A stretch of 64,000 bases of DNA, taken from NCBI RefSeq assembly GCF_025490915.1, contig NZ_JANQBA010000001.1:1-64000 (forward strand), read 5' to 3'. The translations under genes and the position numbers were made by a program. Positions within the stretch are counted from its first letter, which is position 1. Every line of letters starts with the position of its first letter. The notes under the pieces were generated by a model, which ran no database searches, was not told where the DNA came from, and worked only from the letters and a program-made list of their open reading frames with translations. The DNA is from Lacticaseibacillus parakribbianus. Lineage in GTDB: Bacteria > Bacillota > Bacilli > Lactobacillales > Lactobacillaceae. Shown here piece by piece: positions 36,227 to 44,546 of this stretch.

Positions 36227-36745
36227 TCAGTTTTCGGGCTGGGCCGGAGCCTCCGTTCGCGGCAGCACCAAGCGCTTGGCCATCAGCACCTCGTCGTGCA
36301 GCGGGATGTCGTTGCTGCCGAGGCTTGGAATCTCGGGCTTGCGCTGCCGGGCGATGTCGACGGACCCGCGCAGGATCTTGTTGAGGCGGTAGCCCTGGCG
36401 CTGGAAGAACCCCAGAGCCTGCAGGTTGTCGTTCATGACGGAGACGTCCATCACGGTCAGCCCCAGCATCTTGGCGCGGTTTTCGGCCATGTGGAGCAGG
36501 TGCTTGCCGACGCCGCGGCCGTTTCTGACGCTGTTGAGGCTGACAATCGCCATCGCGTTGCCGTGAACGGCGTAGGTGATCAGCCCGACGACGGTTTCGC
36601 CTTCCAGGGCGATCAGGCCGTTCAGGTCGTCGAAGTGGTAATCGCCGGCCGAGACGATCAGGGTGTCTGACAGCCAGTGTTCAATGAAGTACTTGCGGCC
36701 GGCCTCGGTGTGGTCGGCCAGCTTTTCGTAACGAATCGGATCCAA
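36227..36745 (-). CDS. GNAT-family N-acetyltransferase
   Basis: This 172-residue protein has the acetyl-CoA-binding core VSLNSVRNGRGVGKHLL (motif A, R/Q-x-x-G-x-G/A) and VMDVSVMNDNLQALGFFQRQG (motif B). A C-terminal ~40-residue extension is rich in Pro and Arg. The TTG at 36745 is accepted because AAGGGAG lies about 10 bases upstream and it gives the full first strand. The acceptor is unknown. It is a single gene, convergent with uvrC. Confidence 0.85.
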   Translation of the reverse strand: MDPIRYEKLADHTEAGRKYFIEHWLSDTLIVSAGDYHFDDLNGLIALEGETVVGLITYAVHGNAMAIVSLNSVRNGRGVGKHLLHMAENRAKMLGLTVMDVSVMNDNLQALGFFQRQGYRLNKILRGSVDIARQRKPEIPSLGSNDIPLHDEVLMAKRLVLPRTEAPAQPEN

Positions 36746-36883
36746 GAGGCGATGCTCCCTTCAGTGAGTTTCCATACCAGTATACCCGCTTTGCGGGGAA
36801 TGTGAACAGTAAAATGGCTCGCGGTCGCGCCGGGGCGGTCGGCCGCTCGCGGTGACCCGGCCGGCAAGGGCAGCGGTGCCACC

Positions 36884-36913
36884 AAAAAATCCCGGCGAGC
36901 CGCCGGGATTGTC
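36884..36913 (-). terminator. fru operon terminator
   Basis: AATCCCGGCG / CGCCGGGATT reading leftward, followed by six T residues, 8 bases after the fruA stop. Confidence 0.92.
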
Positions 36914-36920
36914 AGTTGGT

Positions 36921-38861
36921 TCAGTCTTCCTTGGCAACCGGACGCCAGAGGCCGAGGATCACCCCGGCGATGACGGCGCCGACCACCAGGCTGATGATGA
37001 AGCCAAGCTTCTGGTCGGTCAGGGCCAGGGCAACGATGCCGCCGTGCGGGGCCGGGACGTTGACCTTGAACAGCTGAGTCAGGCCGCCGGCGATCGCCGA
37101 GCCGATGACGGAGCTGCCGATGACGTGCAGGGGATCGGTGGCGGCGAATGGAATCGCGCCTTCCGTGATGAAGGTCAGACCCAGCACGTAGTTAGACAGG
37201 CCGGAGTTGCGCTCGGTCTTGGTGAACTTTTGCGGGAAGAAGGTCGAGGCCAACGCGATGGCCAAAGGCGGAATCATGCCGCCGATCATGACCGCGGCCA
37301 TCCAGCGGCCGTCGGTGAAGTTGCTGGCCTGGTAAATGCCGATGGCGAAGGTGTAGGCCGCCTTGTTGAAGGGGCCGCCCATGTCGATGCTCATCATGGC
37401 CGCCAGAATCACGCCGACCAAGACGGCGTTGCCGGTGCCCATGTTCTCCAGGAAGCTGATCAAGGCGCCGTTGATCGCGGCGAAGATTGGGTTGACGACG
37501 AAGAACATGATCAACCCCATCAGCGCCAGGCCGATCACCGGGTAAACCAGGATGGTCTTGAGCCCGTCCAGCGAGTGCGGCATGCCGGCAAACAGGCGCT
37601 TGAGCCCGACGATCAGCCAGCCGGCGATGAAGCCGGCGGCCAACCCGCCGATGAAGCCGGCCGGGTTTTGGGCGTGAACCACCGACGCGCTGGCGATGGT
37701 GGCCATGTAGCCGGCGACGAAGCCGGGCATCAGGGCCGGGCGGTCACCGATGGACACCGCGATGTAGGCGGCCAGGACCGGCACCAGGAAGCTGAAGGCG
37801 TAATTGCCCAGGTTGTTGGTGAAGGTGAAGGCCATCGACTTGGCGCCGAACACGTTCTCGAAAATGAACGACAGCGCCATGATGATCCCACCGCCGACCA
37901 CGAAGGGCAGCATGTTGGACACGCCGTTCATCAGGTCTTGGTAGATCCGGCTCCAGAGGCTCTTTTGGTCCGCTTCTTCGGCGGCCGGGGCGGAGCTGGC
38001 CGCGGCGTGGTAAATCGGCGCGTCGGCCGCCACGGCCTTTGAAATCAGCTCCTCTGGCTTCTTGATGCCGTCGATCACCGGGCGGTTCAAAAGCGGCTTA
38101 CCGTCAAAGCGCGGCATGTCGACCTTCTTGTCGGCGGCGATGATGACGCCCGCGGCCTGGGCGATGTCTTGGGCGGTCAGCTTGTGCTTGACGCCTTCCG
38201 AGCCGTTGGTTTCGACCTTGATGTCGACGCCCATCTTCTCGGCCTGCTCCTTCAGGGCCGCCTCGGCCATGTAGGTGTGGGCGATGCCGGTGGGGCAGGC
38301 GGTGACGGCGACGACGAACGGCCGGGCCGCCGGGGTGGCCGCGGCGTTGCGAGCGGCTTCCTTGGCGGCTGCCGCGGCTTCGTCCGCTTGGTCCTTGGCC
38401 TCCTTGGCCGCCTGGGCATCCCCGAACAGCCGCAAGACGTCATCCGGCGTCTTCGCCCCCTTCAAGGCGGTGACGAGCTGCGGGTCGATCAACAGCGAGG
38501 ACAGGGCGGCTAGGGCCGCCAGGTGCGTGTTGTTGGCGCCTTGTGGGGCGGCGATCATGAAGAACAGGTTGACCGGCTGACCGTCCAAGGAGGCGAAGTC
38601 GACACCGGCCGCGCTTTTGGCGAACAGCACGGTGGCCCGGGTCACGGCGCTGTCTTTGGCGTGGGGCATCGCGATGCCTTCGCCGATGCCGGTGGTGGAT
38701 TCCGCCTCGCGCTTGAGAATATCGCCGCGGTACAAGTCGGCGTCGGTGATGATGCCTTCCTTGGCGTACTTGGCGACCATTTCATCGATCGCCGCTTCCT
38801 TGGTCGTGGCCTTGAGGTCCATGATCATGACGTTTTTGAGCAGTAGGTCCTTGATGTCCAT
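36921..38861 (-). CDS. fruA: PTS fructose transporter, EIIABC
   Basis: This 646-residue membrane permease takes up fructose as fructose-1-phosphate. The EIIA domain has phospho-His67 in GIAMPHAKD, followed by an Ala/Lys-rich linker (~150-178). The EIIB domain has phospho-Cys189 in VTACPTGIAHTYMA. The EIIC membrane domain (~320-646) has GGPFNKAAY and ITEGAIPFAA. It is last in fruR-fruK-fruA, two bases after fruK. Expression is presumably induced by fructose-1-phosphate through FruR. Confidence 0.97.
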   Translation of the reverse strand: MDIKDLLLKNVMIMDLKATTKEAAIDEMVAKYAKEGIITDADLYRGDILKREAESTTGIGEGIAMPHAKDSAVTRATVLFAKSAAGVDFASLDGQPVNLFFMIAAPQGANNTHLAALAALSSLLIDPQLVTALKGAKTPDDVLRLFGDAQAAKEAKDQADEAAAAAKEAARNAAATPAARPFVVAVTACPTGIAHTYMAEAALKEQAEKMGVDIKVETNGSEGVKHKLTAQDIAQAAGVIIAADKKVDMPRFDGKPLLNRPVIDGIKKPEELISKAVAADAPIYHAAASSAPAAEEADQKSLWSRIYQDLMNGVSNMLPFVVGGGIIMALSFIFENVFGAKSMAFTFTNNLGNYAFSFLVPVLAAYIAVSIGDRPALMPGFVAGYMATIASASVVHAQNPAGFIGGLAAGFIAGWLIVGLKRLFAGMPHSLDGLKTILVYPVIGLALMGLIMFFVVNPIFAAINGALISFLENMGTGNAVLVGVILAAMMSIDMGGPFNKAAYTFAIGIYQASNFTDGRWMAAVMIGGMIPPLAIALASTFFPQKFTKTERNSGLSNYVLGLTFITEGAIPFAATDPLHVIGSSVIGSAIAGGLTQLFKVNVPAPHGGIVALALTDQKLGFIISLVVGAVIAGVILGLWRPVAKED

Positions 38862-38863
38862 GC

Positions 38864-39781
38864 TTAGACTTCCTCCATTTCAATCGTGTGGTAAACCTGA
38901 TCGATGGTCGCCCGGTCGGCCAGGTCCTTGGAAAAGGCGGTGGCGCTGCCGCAGGCGAGGCCCCACTTGAAGGCCTCAAGGGCGTCGCCGCCGGAGGCCA
39001 GCGTCCCGGTGAAACCGGCCAGCATCGAGTCGCCGGCGCCGACCGAGTTGACCACGGGGGCCTTGGCGACGTTGCCGTGGTAGGCCTTCGTCGGGGTGAT
39101 CATCAGCGCCCCCTTGCCGGCCATGGACACCAGCACGTGCTGGGCCCCGAGGTCTAGCAGTCGGCGGCCGGCGGTGACGATGTCTTGCAGGCTGGTGTAC
39201 TCGGCGTCGCCGAACAGCGCGGCCAGCTCGTGGTGGTTGGGCTTGACCACCAGCGGGTGATCCGCCAGCGTGTCCAAAAGCGCCTGGCCGGTGGTGTCGA
39301 TGACGAACTCGGCTTTGGCGGCCTGAATCATGGGAATCAGGTCGCGGTAGAAGGTCTCGGGCAGGCCATTGGGGAGGCTGCCGGCCATCACTACCACGTC
39401 GCCTGGCTTCAGGTTGGCCTGCAGGTTGGCGCGAAAGGCCGCGACTTCAGCGGGGGCAATCGTCGGCCCGGGGGCGTTGAGCTCGGTTTCCTGCTGGGCC
39501 TTGAGCTTCACGTTGATGCGGGTGTCCGCCGCGATTGTGGTGAAGGCGCAGGCCAGCTCGCGGTGCTTGAGCTGGGCCTGAATGAACTGACCGGTGAAGC
39601 CGCCGACAAAACCCAGCGCCGTGGTCGGCTGGTTCAGTTCCTTGAGGATGCGGCTGACGTTGATGCCTTTGCCGCCGGGCAGCTTGGTAGCCGAGCTCAG
39701 CCGGTTCACCAGGCCGAGGTCAAGCGCATCGAGCGTGACGACATAGTCGATAGAGGGATTCAAAGTGATCGTGTAGATCAA
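38864..39781 (-). CDS. fruK: 1-phosphofructokinase
   Basis: This 305-residue PfkB-family kinase converts fructose-1-phosphate to fructose-1,6-bisphosphate. It has the N-terminal MIYTITLNPSIDY, KLPGGKGINVSRIL (PfkB signature 1) and VNSVGAGDSMLAGF (signature 2 with the catalytic Asp). It overlaps fruR by 4 bases, so it is translated from the same mRNA. Confidence 0.96.
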   Translation of the reverse strand: MIYTITLNPSIDYVVTLDALDLGLVNRLSSATKLPGGKGINVSRILKELNQPTTALGFVGGFTGQFIQAQLKHRELACAFTTIAADTRINVKLKAQQETELNAPGPTIAPAEVAAFRANLQANLKPGDVVVMAGSLPNGLPETFYRDLIPMIQAAKAEFVIDTTGQALLDTLADHPLVVKPNHHELAALFGDAEYTSLQDIVTAGRRLLDLGAQHVLVSMAGKGALMITPTKAYHGNVAKAPVVNSVGAGDSMLAGFTGTLASGGDALEAFKWGLACGSATAFSKDLADRATIDQVYHTIEMEEV

Positions 39782-40527
39782 AGGGGGACCTCCTTAATGT
39801 TGGGGTAATCTGCGTAATAAGGGGCAAGGGCCGATAGCCGCGTGGTCAGGATGCGATTGTCGCTCAGCTTCGCGAACTTGGCGAAGCTGACCTGACCGAA
39901 CTTGGCGGGGTCGGCCAAGATGATGGTGCTTTTGGCCTGGGCGATGGCGGTTTGCTTGACCTGCGCCTCCTCGGCGTCCGGGGTGGTGAGCCCGTACTTG
40001 GGGTGAACGCCGTTGGTGCCGAGAAAGGCGAGGTCGAAGTGCATGTCGGCCAATGCGGCCACGGTACCGGCGCCGACGGTGGCCTTGGTGGCCGCCTTGA
40101 TGCGGCCGCCGGGCATCAGGGCCGAGACCCCGAAGTCGGCCAGCTGACTGGCGTTGTCGACGCCCGAGGTGACCACGGTCACCTCCAGTGGCGGCAGCAA
40201 GGGAATCAGCTGCGCCGTGGTGGTGCCGGCGTCCAGGAAAATGGTGCTGTGCGGCGCAATCAGCGCGACCGCGGCCTGGGCGATCAGGCGCTTTTCAATC
40301 AGCGCCTGGCCGGCCTTCTCCTGGACAGTGGCCTCCGTCACGTTTTCGGCCAGCCGCTCGGCGCCACCGTGAATCCGGCGCAAGGCGCCGGCGGCCTCGA
40401 GCTCCGCTAGGTCGCGGCGAATGGTTGATTCGGAGGCCTGGAGCGCGGTCATCAGTTCCTTGGATTTGACCACCGCCTGCTGCGTCAGGCAGTCTTTGAT
40501 GAAGCGTTGCCGCTCTTCTGTAAGCAT
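39778..40527 (-). CDS. fruR: DeoR-family fructose operon repressor
   Basis: This 249-residue protein has an N-terminal HTH (LMTALQASESTIRRDLAELE, the DeoR signature) and a DeoRC effector domain (IFLDAGTTTAQLI, FDLAFLGTNGV, STIILADPAKFG). First gene of fruRKA. The ATG at 40527 is chosen for its 8-base spacing from GAGG; ATG 40533 overlaps the site. Tandem decamers upstream are the probable operator. Confidence 0.93.
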   Translation of the reverse strand: MLTEERQRFIKDCLTQQAVVKSKELMTALQASESTIRRDLAELEAAGALRRIHGGAERLAENVTEATVQEKAGQALIEKRLIAQAAVALIAPHSTIFLDAGTTTAQLIPLLPPLEVTVVTSGVDNASQLADFGVSALMPGGRIKAATKATVGAGTVAALADMHFDLAFLGTNGVHPKYGLTTPDAEEAQVKQTAIAQAKSTIILADPAKFGQVSFAKFAKLSDNRILTTRLSALAPYYADYPNIKEVPL

Positions 40528-40548
40528 TTCCATCACCTCGCAAAGCTC

Positions 40549-40603
40549 ATTATACGCCACAACCCGTCACGTGCAAGCAAAATCGTTCAAAAACGTTCAA
40601 AAA
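40549..40603 (-). promoter_or_regulatory. fruRKA promoter and tandem operator
   Basis: Reading leftward, TTGCAC (40576-40571), 16 bases, TATAAT (40554-40549). Just upstream are two perfect adjacent copies of CGTTCAAAAA (40584-40593 and 40594-40603, + strand), a tandem arrangement typical for DeoR/FruR-type operators. Confidence 0.78.
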
Positions 40604-40667
40604 GATTGCGTGGCTGGTCACAACCCGTCATCGCTGCGTCAGTCGACCGACCGCGGCGCGACCACGC

Positions 40668-40692
40668 AAAAAGGCAGCCCCGGGGGCTACCT
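40668..40692 (-). terminator. Terminator of the acyltransferase-MORN operon
   Basis: Reading leftward, GGTAGCCCC / GGGGCTGCC followed by TTTTT, just after the stop at 40703. Confidence 0.85.
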
Positions 40693-40702
40693 TGACCGTG
40701 CG

Positions 40703-42631
40703 TTAGGGTTTGGCCGGCTGCTTGGCCGCCTGAATCAGGGTGGTGTTCACCAGCTGGGCGTAAAGGATGTCGCCTTGGCGCCGCCCGGCGAAGTGAACGC
40801 CATCGGTGCCGGCGAACAACTCTGGGTGCTTTCCGGCGACCTGCTCCCAGTCGGCGACCGTGATCCAATCGTACTTGGCCGGTAGCTTGCGCTCGAGCTC
40901 GCCGACCTTGGTGGAATTCCAGGTCGGCCCGGCCTCACGGTTGTACGGTGTCATGAAGATCAGCTTGTGCCCCGGGGCGAGGTCCTTGATCACCTTGGCA
41001 ATCTGGGTGGCGTAATCGTCCAGCGCGTTGGTGCCGATGCAGATCACGACGAACTCGCGCAGCGCGTTGGCCTTTTGCTGCGCCATCATCACCGCGTAGG
41101 CCAGGTTCATCGTGCGATCGCCGGCCGCATCGATGCTGGAACCTGCGACATGGGACCCGAGGTACTCGCGGGTCCCCAGCGTCACCGAGTCACCGATGAT
41201 CGAGACGCCTGCCGGGATGTTGTTTTTGGCGGCCTGACTGTGGTGGTTGTAGGCGCGGTAGTCGGTGACGGTCGGCTTGACCGGCGCCGCCGGGGCCGCC
41301 TTGGGCTTGGGGGCGTTGACGGCCAGAATCTGGGCCTTGGCGTCGGCCAGCTGATCGCGGTCCTGGTACAGACTCCCCACCCACAGGCTTTGCTCAAGCT
41401 GGGAGCGAGCCGGCGCCAACCGCACGGTGGTCACGGCCACCACGGCCAGCGCCAGGGCCAACGCCCCGATCGGCAGGCCCAAGTAGCGACCGGATAGTCG
41501 CAGGGCGCCGAGCCTGGCCGGGCGGCCGGCGAGCACCGGCTCGATGACGTAATAGGACAGGCTGGAAAACACCAGCCCCAAGACGACGGTCAAAAGCGCT
41601 GCCTGCCAGGTCGGCAACAGGCGGGAGAAGACCACGAAGAGCGGCCAGTGGTAGAGGTACATGCTGTACGAGGTGTCAGCCAAAAACGTGACCAGCCAAG
41701 GCTCGCGGTGGCCGGCGAGTGCCTCGTGCAAGAGCCTGGCCCCGACGATCATCAAGACCGCCAGCCCGGCGGCCAAGAGCATGCCGTACTGGTAGGTGCC
41801 AAGCGCGTCAAAGCGCAGCCAAAGCCCAAGCACAAGCAGGCCCGAGGCGCCGACCAGCATCATGAAGGCGGCCGGCACGGCGTGAATGCGCCGCCCCCAG
41901 GCCTCGAACCAGTAGGGGCGGTTGGCGATGCCGGTCAGGGTGGCGAGCAAGGCCCCGACGAAGAACGGGAAGGCGTGGGTCAGGCTTGAGAAGTAGACCG
42001 GCGAGTACTCGCTCAGCCCCTGGGCCCGCAGGTTCATCAACACCGCACTGGCGCCGCCGAAGGCCAGGGCAAACAGCGCCAGGCCCATGCGCAGCGACAC
42101 GGTCATCGCGCTGGGGCGGCCGCCGACGCGGCGAATGAAGCGGGTGAGCAAGAAGACGAAGGCGCCCCACACCAGGTAAAAATGCATCTCGACGGCCAAA
42201 GACCAGGTGTGGATGAACAGGTGGGGAATGAACTTGGTCTCGTAGCTGCCGCCGGTTGCGATTTCAAAGTAATTGGTGACAAAACCCAGGGCGGCGGCCA
42301 CCTGCCGGCCCAGGCCCGTGATGACGTCCGGGCTGACCAAGGCGGTGAAGGGAATCACCACCAGCACCGCCAGCACTAGGGGCGGCACAATTCGGTAGAA
42401 GCGGCGCCGGTAAAAGCCCAGCAGGTCGAAAGTCTGGCTGCTGGCGAATTCGTCGATCATCAGGCTGGTGATCAGAAAACCCGAGAAGGTGAAGAACACG
42501 TCGACGCCAATGAAGCCGCCGGCCAGGGCGTGGGGGAAGAAGTGGTAGGTGAGCACCAGCAGCAGCCCGGTGATGCGAACCAGGCTGAACCAGTTAATCC
42601 GAAGGTGCTTGTGTGCGTGTGAATTGACCAT
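40703..42631 (-). CDS. OatA-like acyltransferase 3 with SGNH domain
   Basis: This 642-residue protein has an N-terminal acyltransferase-3 membrane domain (about ten helices; VLTYHFFPHALAGGFIGVDV with the conserved His, FFTFSGFLITSLM). An extracytoplasmic SGNH domain from ~470 has VSIIGDSVTLGT (Ser), VVICIGTNAL and DGVHFAGRR (Asp-x-x-His). Such proteins O-acetylate peptidoglycan or surface polymers. ATG 42631 lies inside the 3' end of the MORN gene, behind GGGGGA. A second, diverged OatA-like gene is at 44547, so the two may modify different substrates. Confidence 0.92.
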   Translation of the reverse strand: MVNSHAHKHLRINWFSLVRITGLLLVLTYHFFPHALAGGFIGVDVFFTFSGFLITSLMIDEFASSQTFDLLGFYRRRFYRIVPPLVLAVLVVIPFTALVSPDVITGLGRQVAAALGFVTNYFEIATGGSYETKFIPHLFIHTWSLAVEMHFYLVWGAFVFLLTRFIRRVGGRPSAMTVSLRMGLALFALAFGGASAVLMNLRAQGLSEYSPVYFSSLTHAFPFFVGALLATLTGIANRPYWFEAWGRRIHAVPAAFMMLVGASGLLVLGLWLRFDALGTYQYGMLLAAGLAVLMIVGARLLHEALAGHREPWLVTFLADTSYSMYLYHWPLFVVFSRLLPTWQAALLTVVLGLVFSSLSYYVIEPVLAGRPARLGALRLSGRYLGLPIGALALALAVVAVTTVRLAPARSQLEQSLWVGSLYQDRDQLADAKAQILAVNAPKPKAAPAAPVKPTVTDYRAYNHHSQAAKNNIPAGVSIIGDSVTLGTREYLGSHVAGSSIDAAGDRTMNLAYAVMMAQQKANALREFVVICIGTNALDDYATQIAKVIKDLAPGHKLIFMTPYNREAGPTWNSTKVGELERKLPAKYDWITVADWEQVAGKHPELFAGTDGVHFAGRRQGDILYAQLVNTTLIQAAKQPAKP

Positions 42632-42986
42632 TCTTGAACGTCCCCCGATAGGTGTGTTGTGCGGTTGTCAGACTGCCGGTGCCGGTCACCTGTCCGGCCT
42701 TGAAGTGGCCGACGTAGCGCCAGCCGGCGTGTGAGGTGAAGCGGCCGCGACCGTTGAAGCGCCCCGCCTTGAAGCGGCCGACGTAGCGGTCGCCGTTTTG
42801 AAAACGCAGGGTGCCTTGGCCCGAGAACTGGCCCTTGAAGGCGCGACCGTCGTAGGTGATTCGCCCGGCATCGAGGCGGTAATGGGCGGTCGTTGCGGTT
42901 TGCGGCGCAAGCGCCAGCCAAGCAAAGGCGCAGATGGTTAGCATGGTGATGATTTCCAAAAAGTAGCGCAGGTGGTGATTGCTCAT
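42594..42986 (-). CDS. Membrane-anchored MORN-repeat protein
   Basis: This 130-residue protein has an N-terminal signal or membrane segment (FLEIITMLTICAFAWLALA). About four MORN-like repeats follow (ITYDGRAFKGQFSGQG, GDRYVGRFKAGRFNGRG, WRYVGHFKAGQVTGTG, HTYRGTFKNGQF). MORN sheets often serve as protein or lipid contact surfaces. It overlaps the acyltransferase gene by 38 bases, so they are coupled, and the MORN protein may present a substrate or partner to the acyltransferase outside the cell (inference). Confidence 0.85.
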   Translation of the reverse strand: MSNHHLRYFLEIITMLTICAFAWLALAPQTATTAHYRLDAGRITYDGRAFKGQFSGQGTLRFQNGDRYVGRFKAGRFNGRGRFTSHAGWRYVGHFKAGQVTGTGSLTTAQHTYRGTFKNGQFTRTQAPSD

Positions 42987-43078
42987 GGTGTCTCCTTCGG
43001 TGGCTCAAACAAAGCGTCATGCTAAATCATAAGCTAATCCCGCGGCGAGCAAAAGGGCAAAATGGCGTTGCATCGGAT

Positions 43079-43092
43079 TAAAACGCTTTCTC
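43079..43092. promoter_or_regulatory. Possible CcpA cre site
   Basis: TAAAAACGCTTTCT matches the cre consensus TGWAARCGYTWNCW at 13 of 14 places (A for the second-position G). It lies between the leftward MORN-acyltransferase operon and the rightward obgE promoters. Confidence 0.45.
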
Positions 43093-43167
43093 GACCGAAC
43101 GCCGAGACCAGAGCCAATTCCACGGCACGGCCGGGCAAAAATTGTTATAATGAGAGCGGCGTTTGCA

Positions 43168-43196
43168 TTGCGGTTTTCAGCGCGAATCAATATAAT
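43168..43196 (+). promoter_or_regulatory. obgE promoter
   Basis: TTGCGG (43168-43173), 17 bases, TATAAT (43191-43196). A further TATAAT at ~43145-43150 may mark a second start point. Confidence 0.78.
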
Positions 43197-43229
43197 AGGT
43201 AGATTACGTTACGAAGGCAGGAGGACATT

Positions 43230-44519
43230 ATGTTTGTCGATCAAGTCACAGTAGAGGTGCAAGCCGGCAAGGGCGGCGACGGAATGGTCGCGTTCCGGCA
43301 TGAAAAATTCGTTCCGTTCGGCGGCCCGGCCGGTGGCGACGGCGGCAAGGGGGGCTCCATCATTTTTTACGTCGACCCGGGGCTTCGGACCCTGATGGAC
43401 TTCCGCTACCAGCGCCACTTCAAGGCCAAGGCCGGCGGCAACGGGCAGGGCAAGCAGATGTACGGCCGCGGGGCCGAAGACGTGCGGCTGGCGGTGCCGG
43501 CCGGGACCACCGTGTTCGACGCCGACACCCACGAGCAGGTCGGCGACCTGACCGAACCCGGCGCCACCCTGGTGGTGGCCCGCGGCGGCCGCGGCGGTCG
43601 CGGCAACATGCACTTCGTCTCACCGAAAAACACCGCGCCCGAAATCGCTGAGAACGGCGAGCCGGGCCAGCACCGCTTCGTCACGCTGGAGCTCAAGGTG
43701 CTGGCCGACGTCGGTCTGGTCGGCTTCCCGTCGGTCGGCAAGTCGACGCTGTTGTCAGTGGTCACCAAGGCCAAGCCCAAAATTGCGGCCTATCAGTTCA
43801 CCACCCTGGTGCCCAACCTCGGCATGGTGCAGCTGCCGGACGGCTCGGACTTTGTCATGGCGGATCTACCCGGGCTGATTGAGGGCGCCAGCACCGGCGT
43901 AGGGTTAGGGTTCCAGTTCCTGCGCCACGTCGAACGCACCCGCGTGATTTTGCACCTGGTGGAAATGGATCCGGATAACGGCCGCGAGCCGCTGACCGAC
44001 TACCACCAGATCAGACGCGAGCTTGAAACCTACGACGACACCATTTTGAGCCGGCCGCAGCTGGTGGTCGCCACCAAGATGGACGTGCCCGGCGCCGCGG
44101 AACGCTTCGCCGCATTCAAGGCGGCGCTGATTGAAGAAGGGGTGCAGCCGGCGCAGATCTACGCGATTTCAAGCATCACCCACGACGGTGTGGCCGCCTT
44201 GATGCAAGACACCGCGGCGGCCTTGGCCACCGCCCCGGTCTTCACCCCGAAGTCCCGGGCCCTGGCCAACGCGACTTACCAGTTCGCCCCGAAGTCAACC
44301 GAGCTTGAGGTCACCCGCGACGCGGATGGCACCTTCATCCTCAGCGGCGAGAAGGTCGAGCGGCTGTTCAAGATGGCCAACCTGGACCACGACGACGGCG
44401 CGATTCGCTTCGCCCGTCAGCTGCGCAGCATCGGCGTCGACGACGCGCTGCGGGAGGCCGGCGCCCAAACCGGCGACCTGGTGGCCATCGACGACTTCAC
44501 CTTCGAGTTCGTCGAATAG
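43230..44519 (+). CDS. obgE: GTPase ObgE/CgtA
   Basis: This 429-residue essential GTPase acts in 50S assembly and (p)ppGpp signalling. The Gly-rich Obg domain (residues 1-~158, [20 protein letters not shown]) is followed by the G domain ([22 protein letters not shown]) and the C-terminal OCT domain (~350-429). ATG follows AGGAGG. The 27-base gap to the next gene and the lack of a terminator suggest co-transcription with oatA. Confidence 0.96.
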   Translation: MFVDQVTVEVQAGKGGDGMVAFRHEKFVPFGGPAGGDGGKGGSIIFYVDPGLRTLMDFRYQRHFKAKAGGNGQGKQMYGRGAEDVRLAVPAGTTVFDADTHEQVGDLTEPGATLVVARGGRGGRGNMHFVSPKNTAPEIAENGEPGQHRFVTLELKVLADVGLVGFPSVGKSTLLSVVTKAKPKIAAYQFTTLVPNLGMVQLPDGSDFVMADLPGLIEGASTGVGLGFQFLRHVERTRVILHLVEMDPDNGREPLTDYHQIRRELETYDDTILSRPQLVVATKMDVPGAAERFAAFKAALIEEGVQPAQIYAISSITHDGVAALMQDTAAALATAPVFTPKSRALANATYQFAPKSTELEVTRDADGTFILSGEKVERLFKMANLDHDDGAIRFARQLRSIGVDDALREAGAQTGDLVAIDDFTFEFVE

Positions 44520-44546
44520 TTGGCACAAGGAGTGGGAGGCGACCAC

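Noticed and set aside
36852-38042. A 396-codon + strand frame opposite fruA
   Set aside because: Low-complexity Asp/Gly/His-rich shadow of fruA, with no ribosome site.
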